A program made the translations under genes and the position numbers. 5,244 nt of DNA from PALSA-607 sp036510735 (lineage in GTDB: Bacteria; Actinomycetota; Actinomycetes; Acidothermales; Acidothermaceae). Positions within the stretch are counted from its first letter, which is position 1. Every line of letters begins with the position of its first letter. The notes beneath the pieces were generated by a model. That model was not told where the DNA came from, searched no databases, and saw nothing but the letters and a program-made list of their open reading frames with translations. The stretch covers positions 1 to 5,244 of the forward strand of contig DATCDK010000192.1 of the NCBI GenBank assembly GCA_036510735.1, read 5' to 3'. Shown piece by piece: positions 1-5,244 of the stretch.

Positions 1-365
1 TCGTCGTCAACCTTCGCGTCGATCACCCCAGAAGGGTCAACGACCTCCTCCGGCTCCGGGATACGGCTTAGCAGCCGATAGTGTCGCCGCTGGCTGCGTT
101 CGAAATTCCGGCAGGCGTTGTTCGCGACTGCCAACAACCACGGCAGCATCGATTGACCAGAAAAGCGCACCCGGCGGCGCATCTGCCACGCTCTGAGGAA
201 CACGATGGACACCAGATCTTCGCCGACCGACCACGAGCCCGTCCGACGAAAACAGTGGTTGTATACCGCCGTCGCATGGCGGGCAAAGAGGGTTTCGAAT
301 GCACGATCGGCTTCCTGGCCGACAAGATGCCAGAGCTCCTCATCGGAGGCGGCGTCCCAATCCAT
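1..365 (-). CDS. ECF-type RNA polymerase sigma factor, N-terminal part (truncated by window edge)
   Basis: This is the first 121 codons of a sigma-70 family protein; the reading frame runs open off the left edge, so the stop and the C-terminal part lie outside. Residues ~7-95 read as sigma region 2: DEELWHLV near the start, AFETLFARH at 22-30, then GEDLVSIVFLRAWQMRRRV at 48-66, followed by PWLLAVANNACRN at 75-87 and RSQRRHYRLL at 90-99. The block from EDL through FLRAW to WLLAVANN is the hallmark region 2 pattern of actinobacterial ECF sigma factors, covering the core-binding helix and the -10-recognising segment. Region 4, needed for -35 recognition, should follow but is not visible. The ATG at 365 is chosen because an AGGG lies seven bases upstream and region 2 starts immediately after; a GTG two codons earlier is possible. 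The protein would redirect RNA polymerase to a small stress- or envelope-type regulon. Family assignment is firm; the regulon and any anti-sigma partner are unknown. Confidence 0.92.
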   Translation of the reverse strand, partial: MDWDAASDEELWHLVGQEADRAFETLFARHATAVYNHCFRRTGSWSVGEDLVSIVFLRAWQMRRRVRFSGQSMLPWLLAVANNACRNFERSQRRHYRLLSRIPEPEEVVDPSGVIDAKVDD

Positions 366-376
366 GCGCACACCCT

Positions 377-406
377 GATACGTCCGGCAACGCCAAGCGA
401 GTTCCC
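377..406 (-). promoter_or_regulatory. Candidate ECF-type promoter upstream of the sigma factor gene
   Basis: Read on the minus strand, GGGAAC (406-401) is followed after 18 bases by CGTATC (382-377). GGAAC and CGTA/CGTT are typical -35 and -10 elements of ECF sigma factors, which often transcribe their own gene. The spacer is one to three bases longer than usual, and the implied transcript would start only about five bases before the ATG, so it would be nearly leaderless. The elements are seen directly; the function is inference. Confidence 0.25.
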
Positions 407-539
407 GACCAGCCTCTCATCGCAAGCCAGTCTGTTGCACGAAGACGGCACCGCAGACTGACAGCGACGCCCACCACTTGCCAGACATGATCCGGACGCC
501 ACACCCCCGCCGCTCCCACACAATCCCAGGCCCCCGCAG

Positions 540-562
540 GCGCGTCATTGCGGCATTATCGG
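540..562. repeat. Intergenic short repeat, copy A
   Basis: This 23-base stretch lies in the gene-free interval 366-606. Its first 16 bases, GCGCGTCATTGCGGCA, recur exactly at 3771-3786, and its last 13 bases, GCGGCATTATCGG, recur exactly at 5190-5202. All three copies are in the same orientation and in non-coding DNA. Copy A is the most complete, spanning both shared parts. Nothing else in 366-606 looks like a gene: the open frames on the plus strand there lack family resemblance and a convincing ribosome binding site. Possible meanings are a dispersed intergenic element, a protein-binding site or a relic of insertion. Confidence 0.4.
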
Positions 563-606
563 ATGTTGTTGGTCTGCCTGCTCGACCGGAGTTGGAAGAA
601 TGCGCC

Positions 607-2196
607 TTAGGCCCGGGGACTGACGTTGTTCGTCCATTGCTGGCCGTCCCAGAAGCGCCATTGCGTCGCGTCGTTTGGGTCGACGTACCACTGAGCGGGA
701 ATCGGCTGCGGCGCAGTGTCTTGCAGTGCAGGCGTGGCGGGCGCAGCGTTTTCCGGGGGCGTATCCATGGTTGGCGTCGCGGTTGGGTCGCCTTCCTCGG
801 TTCCTAGGTCGTCTAGTTCGTCGCCGATGTCGTTGTCTGCGTGTCTGCTTGGATGCTCGTCGTCGCCGTGGGCCTCCACAGGTTCGTAGGCTTCACTTGT
901 CGCGTCGGAGAGCGCGTCGAGGGCGAGGTCGGTCTTGCTCGCCGGGCCTTGGGTTTCGTGGGTGATGGATCCGGAGGCTCGCCATTCCAGTGCGTCGGCG
1001 GTGTCGCGGTATTCGACGAGATGTGCTCCGGCGACTTGGGAGAAGATGTCGCGTACTTCGCTAGGGGTGGCGTAGAAGAACTCGCGGCGGGCGTTGATGC
1101 GGTTGACCTTGCGGTCCGCGAGGGCTTGGTGAAGGTGGGTCTCAAGTGAGACCGCGTCTTCGTGGAAGACCATCGCGTGGACGTCGAAGCGGAACGGGAC
1201 GCTTGCGTCGCCGAGTTCGGCGACTCGGTCCATCGGATCAAGACGCCGCGTCATGCCGATTTTGACCATGTTCGGTCCGAACGCGCCGACGTTGGAGATG
1301 ACGTAGACGTGGCCGGTGCGAATATTCGCCGCACGCTGCTCAACTCCAGAAATGGAGGCGCCGATCTCGTCGAGCTTGGCCTGAGCTTTCGCAACTGCTT
1401 CCGGATCAGTGCCGGGATCGAGTTTCCCAAGCAGGTTGCGGTAATGCTCTTGTTCCTTGCGGAGCTTGTCCAACGCGGCGGCCATCTCCGCCGCTGCCTT
1501 GGCCTGATCGCGCAACTGTGCCCGGCGGTCTCGTTCGGCTTCCTTCTCTTGCTGTTTGCGCACCTGGTAGTCGGCGGTGAGTTCCAGTTCTTCGAACCGC
1601 AGCCGGTGATATCCGGGTGCGATCCGGATGCTCATGGTCTTGCCGAGGCGTTCGATCGCCATGGCTGACTTGTCGAGTCGTGTCTTGGTGCTGACCAGTG
1701 TGTGCGGGCGTAGTACGCGCACCAGGCTGTCCGCTTCGGCGTTGTATGCCCGAAGCATCAAAGTCGAGGTGTCCTTGACCATCTTGCGCCCCGCCACCGC
1801 GGAGTTGTTCACCGTCCACGTGGTGGAGCCCTCAACGGCCTGGCCGGCTCGAATCATCGCCTTCATCCGGCCCTGCACGTTCGCCAGTGCGCTCTTGTAC
1901 GCGACCGCGTCGGCGAGGGGATGGTTGAACGTGTAGAAGCCAGCTTCTTGCATGCTGGCTTCGTCCAGGTCGAGCGCCAGCTGCGAACGCGCCGCGTGCT
2001 CCTCGGACACCGCTTCCGCGGCGGCTCGCTGCGCGGCGGCAACCTCGGCGTGCAGCCCGGTGAGTTGGGTCCGTGCCGCGCCGGTCTCGGCTTGCAATGC
2101 CACGGCTTCGGTGCCCTGCAAATGCGCGACCCACTGGGTGAGGCGCTCAACCTCCGCCTCAAGTTCTTCGACTTTCTTGCCGCTCCCGAACGCCAT
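607..2196 (-). CDS. DUF4041 / GIY-YIG (T5orf172, MUG113-type) nuclease with C-terminal DUF2510
   Basis: This 529-residue protein has four parts. Residues ~4-80 are a charged, Ala/Glu-rich coiled coil. Residues ~84-290 match DUF4041: GFYTFNHPLADAVAYK (86-101), TTWTVN (125-130), GRKM (136-139), LMLRAYNAEAD (147-157), FEELELTADY (201-210), then a long Lys/Glu/Arg helix to ~255. Residues 294-390 are a T5orf172/MUG113 GIY-YIG domain: GHVYVISN (295-302, Tyr298), VKIGMTRR (311-318), DRVAEL (Arg324), LETHLHQAL (Glu352, His356) and REFF (Glu372). A ~100-residue acidic, Pro/Thr-rich linker leads to a DUF2510 at 500-522 (PAQWYVDP, then WRFWDG and WT). The nuclease core looks intact. No membrane segment is visible. 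The ATG at 2196 is chosen because MAFGSGKKVEELEAE is a typical start for the family; ATG 2202 and GTG 2232 are alternatives without a better ribosome site. Domain calls are strong. A role in cutting phage DNA is inferred from DUF4041/GIY-YIG defence proteins such as SNIPE, recalled from memory. The next gene upstream is divergent. Confidence 0.95.
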   Translation of the reverse strand: MAFGSGKKVEELEAEVERLTQWVAHLQGTEAVALQAETGAARTQLTGLHAEVAAAQRAAAEAVSEEHAARSQLALDLDEASMQEAGFYTFNHPLADAVAYKSALANVQGRMKAMIRAGQAVEGSTTWTVNNSAVAGRKMVKDTSTLMLRAYNAEADSLVRVLRPHTLVSTKTRLDKSAMAIERLGKTMSIRIAPGYHRLRFEELELTADYQVRKQQEKEAERDRRAQLRDQAKAAAEMAAALDKLRKEQEHYRNLLGKLDPGTDPEAVAKAQAKLDEIGASISGVEQRAANIRTGHVYVISNVGAFGPNMVKIGMTRRLDPMDRVAELGDASVPFRFDVHAMVFHEDAVSLETHLHQALADRKVNRINARREFFYATPSEVRDIFSQVAGAHLVEYRDTADALEWRASGSITHETQGPASKTDLALDALSDATSEAYEPVEAHGDDEHPSRHADNDIGDELDDLGTEEGDPTATPTMDTPPENAAPATPALQDTAPQPIPAQWYVDPNDATQWRFWDGQQWTNNVSPRA

Positions 2197-2310
2197 GGGC
2201 ATCCCAACCGTTGGCTGGCACCGCCGGCACACCGCCGACGTGCATCTACCTGATTGTCGTTAGGGTCAGACGTTGTCCGCTATGGTTTGTCGTCAGGCAG
2301 ATTGTCTACC

Positions 2311-2338
2311 GACGGGTCCCCGTCAGGCGCTTCGCGCC
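2311..2338. repeat. Two adjacent inverted repeats in the divergent intergenic region
   Basis: GACGGG-TC-CCCGTC (2311-2324) is a perfect six-base inverted repeat with a two-base centre. One base later comes GGCGC-TTC-GCGCC (2326-2338), a perfect five-base stem with a three-base loop. They lie between the divergent starts at 2196 and 2390, about 50-80 bases before the plus-strand ATG. They could be an operator shared by both genes or a structured leader of the plus-strand transcript. No convincing -10/-35 pair was found on either strand here, so the promoters in 2197-2389 remain unplaced. Confidence 0.35.
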
Positions 2339-2389
2339 GGTGATGTTGATGGCACGAGAACTGACAGGGGCGTTGACGCTCATCCGACG

Positions 2390-3625
2390 ATGATCGGCCC
2401 GGTGCGGCGCGGCTATTTGATCGCGCTCGGAGCCGACCGCTTGGGTGCGGCGATCTTCGATGACCACAGCCGGTTGGACCGCAAGACATTTGGCGCGGAT
2501 CCTGATGGCTGGCCGCAGATCGGCGATTGGCTCGCTGATCGCGGCGCGATTGAGGTTGCGGTGCCACAATCTGCGACCAGAGAGTTCGTGGTTTGGCTGG
2601 CGACACAGCCGTTTGTGCTCGTCCACGACGAGCAGCCCAGGTCTAGGGCCAAGATTGTGAGCTGGCGGGACACGATCACCGTCAGCGCGTCGACAAGATG
2701 GTTCGAAGGCTATGACGAACTCACAGCCACGTCGGACATCGCAGGGTTCGCGCAAATCGAGGCGTTTTTAGGGCGTTGCCCGGCCGCGACCGCGGTGACG
2801 TTGATCGACGCGAACGGCACGAGCGCATCGCTGGTCCAACACCTGCAAGACGCGGGCTGGACTTTGGAAGTCAAGCGCGTCACGGACCCGTGGCTGGTCA
2901 CCGTCCAGTGCAACCCGGCCACGCACGAGGTGTGCGCGCGAGCCAACGGCGCCTACCAACGCGTGGAGATGCCCAATGACCACGCCGGCTCGGTTGAGGT
3001 GGTGTCGTGGATTGAAGACCTTGGTTCCGTTCGAGGTGTCATCATCACGGACGCCGATAAGGACAGCACCGCACTCGTCGAACTCTTGCAAGCTGCGCGC
3101 ATTCGACACCGCGTGGAGCGCGCGACCCGAGGTGAGCTGGCAGCCGAACCTGGCGAGGAGTTCGGCGGCGTGCGGTTCCAACTTGCGTTGCGTGGACTCG
3201 GATGGCTGGTCTTCCGCATGCGGATCGGTGACGAACAGATCGAAGTCGTCGCCGGCCACATGACATCGGCGTGGCACGACACCATCAGCGGCATCCGCGC
3301 TGCGTTCGACGCTCGGACGCCGGTCGTGATCGTGTGGTCGGAGGAACCCGGCGCCTACCAACTCGTGTTGAGCCGATTGCCGCAAGGTCATCTCGACATG
3401 AGACTTCGATTCCTCCCGGACGATCTTTGGGGAAGGCCGGACGAACCGTACGCCGGAGACATCGCCGGCCGGTGGACTGTCGAAACGCGCGATCTCGCGC
3501 GCGCGTTCGCCAGCGCGTCCTACCAACTTCTTCGGGCCGTGCCGGCGGTCGACCTCGATGCGCGGTGGAGCTACGGCGCTCCTGTAAGCGAGCTAGAGCT
3601 CCTCGCGATACGAGCAAGCATGTGA
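2390..3625 (+). CDS. Unrecognised 411-residue protein with three diverged ~80-residue repeats
   Basis: I do not recognise a named family. Aligning the protein to itself shows three units starting at Asp37, Asp116 and Asp197, each opening D-x-x-G (DPDG, DIAG, DHAG), then an amphipathic helix, a hydrophobic strand (AIEVAV 53-58, AVTLID 135-140, GVIITD 216-221), a second helix (FVVWL, SLVQHLQDAG, ALVELLQAA) and a basic/valine strand (VLVHDE, LEVKRVT, HRVERAT). Units 2 and 3 are closest: D-A near 140/221, then S-x-x-L-V-x-x-L-Q-x-A and V-x-R-x-T. Each repeat looks like a beta-alpha-beta-alpha-beta unit. The C-terminal part (~275-411) differs, with VVIVWSEEPGAYQLVLSR at 312-329. There is no signal peptide or membrane segment, so it is probably cytoplasmic. 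The ATG at 2390 is chosen because the repeat architecture and alternating Rossmann-like pattern begin there; upstream in-frame TTG 2273 and ATG 2282 would add a low-complexity, unconvincing extension. No clear ribosome binding site precedes ATG 2390, so the start is moderately sure. It is transcribed divergently from the DUF4041 nuclease, 193 bases away. It could be a partner, a regulator or an unrelated gene. Confidence 0.85.
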   Translation: MIGPVRRGYLIALGADRLGAAIFDDHSRLDRKTFGADPDGWPQIGDWLADRGAIEVAVPQSATREFVVWLATQPFVLVHDEQPRSRAKIVSWRDTITVSASTRWFEGYDELTATSDIAGFAQIEAFLGRCPAATAVTLIDANGTSASLVQHLQDAGWTLEVKRVTDPWLVTVQCNPATHEVCARANGAYQRVEMPNDHAGSVEVVSWIEDLGSVRGVIITDADKDSTALVELLQAARIRHRVERATRGELAAEPGEEFGGVRFQLALRGLGWLVFRMRIGDEQIEVVAGHMTSAWHDTISGIRAAFDARTPVVIVWSEEPGAYQLVLSRLPQGHLDMRLRFLPDDLWGRPDEPYAGDIAGRWTVETRDLARAFASASYQLLRAVPAVDLDARWSYGAPVSELELLAIRASM

Positions 3626-3638
3626 CACAAATACCCGG

Positions 3639-3684
3639 TGGAACCTGTTCCGCTCGCAGCTGGACAGACGATCTGAGAGTCGTC
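3639..3684. repeat. Inverted repeats just downstream of the unrecognised gene
   Basis: GGAAC-CT-GTTCC (3639-3650) is a perfect palindrome starting 14 bases after the stop at 3625. A second stem, GACGA (3667-3671) with TCGTC (3680-3684), follows, with an eight-base loop. There is no T-tract, so neither is a classical intrinsic terminator, though such stems can act as weak terminators in GC-rich bacteria. GGAAC also resembles an ECF -35, but no matching -10 is visible. Confidence 0.3.
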
Positions 3685-3770
3685 GGTCACTTGCCGGGAT
3701 CGGGGCTCGTCCACCCATTTGCTCGCCGACGACATGTTCGCGAACGGATATCTATCGGCAGGTCGCGTGT

Positions 3771-3786
3771 GCGCGTCATTGCGGCA
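3771..3786. repeat. Intergenic short repeat, copy B
   Basis: GCGCGTCATTGCGGCA here is identical to 540-555 and in the same orientation. After this 16-base core the two copies diverge. The following AAATG makes CATTGCGGCAAATG (3777-3790) an imperfect palindrome, which could be a binding site. It lies in the 284-base non-coding interval between the unrecognised gene and the lipoprotein gene. Confidence 0.4.
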
Positions 3787-3824
3787 AATGATTGCGTTTC
3801 TCGAGTCCTGCGAAGCGTGCCCTA

Positions 3825-3846
3825 GGTTGCCAGTGGCTAGGCAACC
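3825..3846. repeat. Perfect 7-bp inverted repeat upstream of the lipoprotein gene
   Basis: GGTTGCC (3825-3831) and GGCAACC (3840-3846) are exact inverse complements separated by eight bases. No T-tract follows. The element lies about 64-85 bases before the lipoprotein start at 3910 and about 200 bases after the preceding stop. It fits an operator, where the 15-base centre-to-centre distance between arms suits a dimeric regulator, or a rho-independent-like stem of poor quality. Confidence 0.35.
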
Positions 3847-3867
3847 GGCTTTGGCGCCGCGGCGTCT

Positions 3868-3894
3868 TACGATTGCGCGCTTAGCGTTGCGCGC
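3868..3894 (+). promoter_or_regulatory. Possible -10 element and 8-bp direct repeat before the lipoprotein gene
   Basis: TACGAT (3868-3873) fits the TANNNT pattern of actinobacterial housekeeping -10 boxes, though no good -35 is seen at the usual distance (3845-3850 reads CCGGCT). Overlapping its last base, TTGCGCGC occurs twice (3873-3880 and 3887-3894) with a 14-base period. The repeat would lie around the transcription start, where a repressor site would act. Both the promoter and the binding function are inferred. Confidence 0.22.
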
Positions 3895-3899
3895 CCCAT

Positions 3900-3904
3900 G
3901 GAGG
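3900..3904 (+). promoter_or_regulatory. Ribosome binding site that decides the lipoprotein start
   Basis: GGAGG lies five bases before ATG 3910. It overlaps the G of the upstream in-frame ATG at 3898, which has no Shine-Dalgarno sequence of its own. The site therefore favours 3910 over 3898 as the start. Confidence 0.75.
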
Positions 3905-3909
3905 TGGCG

Positions 3910-5130
3910 ATGGCCGTCACGGTCGTGAAATCGACGTCACGGCTGCTGCGCAACCGTGCAGGAGCGATGGGCGTGTCCGCCGTGTTGGCATTGCTGCTGG
4001 TTGCGTGCGGCAGCGACCGTCACCGCGCGTCCGCTCCGGTCGCGCTGCCCGCGACGACCACGCCCTCTGCGGCACTGTCGTCGGTGTCTGGATTGCTGTC
4101 GTCGGTCCCGCCGCAGTCGTCGTCGGTCACGGCGGCACCCGCGAGTTCCAGCTTGCCGGTTACCCCGAGCGTCGCGGTTTCCAGTGCCAGCAGCGGCCCG
4201 GGGCAGTTGTGGGCTGTGCCGCAGTCACCCGATGAACTCGCGATCGCCACTGACGGAACGCTGTTCATCGCCGATGGAATCGAGAACGCGATCTATAAGC
4301 GCACCGCTGCCGGGGTGTTCAGCGTGTTCGCCGGCACCGGGGTGGCCGGGTTTAGTGGCGACGGTGGTCCGGCTACCGCGGCCGAGTTGAACGACCCGAG
4401 CGGGATGCTCGTCGAAGCTGACGGCACGCTGTTGTTCGCTGACGGGATGAACAACCGGGTGCGGGCCATCGCCCCCGACGGGAGGATCTCCACCGTGGCC
4501 GGCAACGGCCACTTCGATACCAGCCGCGCCGGCGCGGCCCTTGTCGAACCGGTTGGGGATCCGACCGATGTCGCGGTCGACCCCCGCGGCGGCTACTTCA
4601 TCGCAGCCACCAGCCAATTGCTTCACCTGACGCCCAGCGGGCAGCTCACCGTTGTTGCTGGCAACAACCCACTCGACGGCGTGGTGGGGATCGGCGGCCC
4701 CGCACTGTCAGGTTCGGTGGACGGCCCGGGCTCGATCGCCGTCGACGGGGCCGGCGGGATTTACATCGCCGGCCAAAACACCAAAACGTTGCTCTACATC
4801 ACCCCCGACGGAACGCTGACCAAGCTCAGCGACGCCTTCTACGTTCGCGGGTGGGGCGGCCTACGGACCGCACCTGATGGATCGGTCATCGGGATCAACA
4901 CCGTCGAGATCGTCCGCTATCGAGGCACCGTGCCGACGACGATCTTCCCGCTCTCATCGACCACAGATCCGCGCCTGCAAAACGTGGAACTCAACGGTCT
5001 GGCCGTATCAACCTCGGGCGACATCTACGTTTCCAGCGACGGCAACAGCGGCTACAACGCCACACCGCTTCTGCTGCGTATCGACGCTGCCGGAAAACCC
5101 ACCATCCTCTGGTCCGGCACACCTACGTAG
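3910..5130 (+). CDS. Lipoprotein with Ser-rich tether and six-bladed NHL-repeat beta-propeller
   Basis: This is a complete 406-residue exported lipoprotein. The N-terminus has basic residues (Lys7, Arg11, Arg14, Arg16), a hydrophobic core (VSAVLALLLVA) and a lipobox LVAC with Cys33 as the lipidated residue, followed directly by Gly-Ser-Asp. Residues ~35-98 are a Ser/Ala/Pro/Val/Thr tether of the kind that spans the cell wall. From ~104 to 402 the protein shows six NHL-like blades: LAIATDGTLFIAD (110-122), GMLVEADGTLLFADGMNNRVR (165-185), DVAVDPRGGYFIA (220-232), SIAVDGAGGIYIA (275-287), LRTAPDGSVIGIN (318-330) and GLAVSTSGDIYVSSDG (363-378). Blades 1-3 end in xVFAGTG, TVAGNG and VVAGNN, a typical NHL closing motif, and FSGDGGPATAAEL (148-160) is the familiar loop between blades. 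Such propellers usually bind protein or ligand; no catalytic signature is seen, so the partner is unknown. Extracellular localisation is well supported; function is not. It is a separate unit from the upstream gene. Confidence 0.93.
   Translation: MAVTVVKSTSRLLRNRAGAMGVSAVLALLLVACGSDRHRASAPVALPATTTPSAALSSVSGLLSSVPPQSSSVTAAPASSSLPVTPSVAVSSASSGPGQLWAVPQSPDELAIATDGTLFIADGIENAIYKRTAAGVFSVFAGTGVAGFSGDGGPATAAELNDPSGMLVEADGTLLFADGMNNRVRAIAPDGRISTVAGNGHFDTSRAGAALVEPVGDPTDVAVDPRGGYFIAATSQLLHLTPSGQLTVVAGNNPLDGVVGIGGPALSGSVDGPGSIAVDGAGGIYIAGQNTKTLLYITPDGTLTKLSDAFYVRGWGGLRTAPDGSVIGINTVEIVRYRGTVPTTIFPLSSTTDPRLQNVELNGLAVSTSGDIYVSSDGNSGYNATPLLLRIDAAGKPTILWSGTPT
4078..4127 (+). repeat. Three 21-bp-spaced repeats in the Ser-rich tether
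   Basis: TCGTCGGT occurs at 4078, 4099 and 4120, exactly 21 bases apart. It encodes Ser-Ser-Val at residues 57-59, 64-66 and 71-73 of the lipoprotein. This is a small in-frame tandem repeat, so tether length could vary by seven residues between strains through slippage or recombination. Confidence 0.6.
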
Positions 5131-5184
5131 CGAATGCGACCGACTTTCGACACGCAAGCCGTGACGCTCGAAACAGAACGACCA

Positions 5185-5202
5185 TCACGGCGGCATTATC
5201 GG
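5185..5202. repeat. Intergenic short repeat, copy C
   Basis: GCGGCATTATCGG (5190-5202) is identical to 550-562 and in the same orientation; the flanks agree partly (TCA at 5185-5187 and GTT at 5205-5207 are also in copy A). It lies in the last 114 bases, which show no clear gene. On the minus strand 19 open codons run from the right edge to a TGA at 5187-5185, too few to call a gene end. No T-tract terminator is visible after the lipoprotein stop. Confidence 0.35.
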
Positions 5203-5244
5203 GCGTTCGACAAAGGGCGAAACCTCAGAGCTTGACTGGGGCTT

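Noticed and set aside
81..461. 126-codon open frame on the plus strand
   Set aside because: It lies antisense to the sigma factor, has no ribosome binding site and no recognisable domain.
68..523. 151-codon open frame on the minus strand at the left end
   Set aside because: It is a shadow of the sigma factor frame; its translation is Cys/Arg/Ser-rich with no family resemblance, whereas the other minus frame gives clear sigma region 2.
1162..1668. 168-codon open frame on the plus strand inside the nuclease gene
   Set aside because: It is antisense to the strongly supported DUF4041/GIY-YIG coding frame; long antisense frames are expected in GC-rich genes.
2254..2286. TTGTCG and TATGGT as a plus-strand promoter pair
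   Set aside because: The spacer is 21 bases, too long for a standard promoter, and no closer pair exists.
2768..3526. 252-codon open frame on the minus strand
   Set aside because: It is antisense to the 411-residue protein; its translation is Arg/His-rich without alternating structure, while the plus frame shows internal repeats and regular hydrophobic patterning.
3271..3825. 184-codon plus-strand frame running past the stop of the unrecognised gene
   Set aside because: Its translation is Arg-rich out-of-frame sequence overlapping a better gene, with no ribosome binding site.
5185..5244. Possible 3' end of a convergent minus-strand gene entering from the right edge
   Set aside because: Only 19 codons are visible, ending at a TGA inside the repeat; too short to support a call.

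Overview
The window is GC-rich and reads as actinobacterial chromosome. The sigma factor at the left edge has the style of the large actinobacterial ECF group. The large minus-strand protein ends in a DUF2510 module, a domain found mainly in Actinomycetota. Genus cannot be told from the sequence.

Layout. (1) Positions 1-365, minus strand: the N-terminal 121 codons of an ECF-type RNA polymerase sigma factor, cut by the left edge. A weak ECF-like promoter lies just upstream. (2) Positions 366-606: non-coding, with one copy of a short intergenic repeat. (3) Positions 607-2196, minus strand: a 529-residue protein with an N-terminal coiled coil, DUF4041, a T5orf172/MUG113-type GIY-YIG nuclease domain, an acidic Pro/Thr-rich linker and a C-terminal DUF2510. 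(4) Positions 2197-2389: divergent intergenic region with two adjacent small inverted repeats. (5) Positions 2390-3625, plus strand: a 411-residue protein I cannot assign to a family. Its first ~275 residues appear to be built from three diverged units of about 80 residues. (6) Positions 3626-3909: non-coding, rich in small inverted and direct repeats, including a second copy of the intergenic repeat. (7) Positions 3910-5130, plus strand: a lipoprotein with a Ser-rich tether and a six-bladed NHL-type beta-propeller. (8) Positions 5131-5244: no clear gene, but a third, partial copy of the intergenic repeat.

How the genes may work together. The sigma factor and the NHL lipoprotein look like ordinary chromosomal genes. 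The centre is less ordinary: a DUF4041/GIY-YIG nuclease divergent from an unrecognised repeat protein. DUF4041 plus GIY-YIG is, from memory, the architecture of SNIPE, a surface-associated nuclease that cuts incoming phage DNA in E. coli. This version has no N-terminal membrane segment and carries a C-terminal DUF2510 instead. The nuclease is therefore a reasonable phage-defence candidate, and its divergent neighbour a possible but unproven partner. Related short repeats lie on both sides of the central pair, with a further one beyond the lipoprotein gene.
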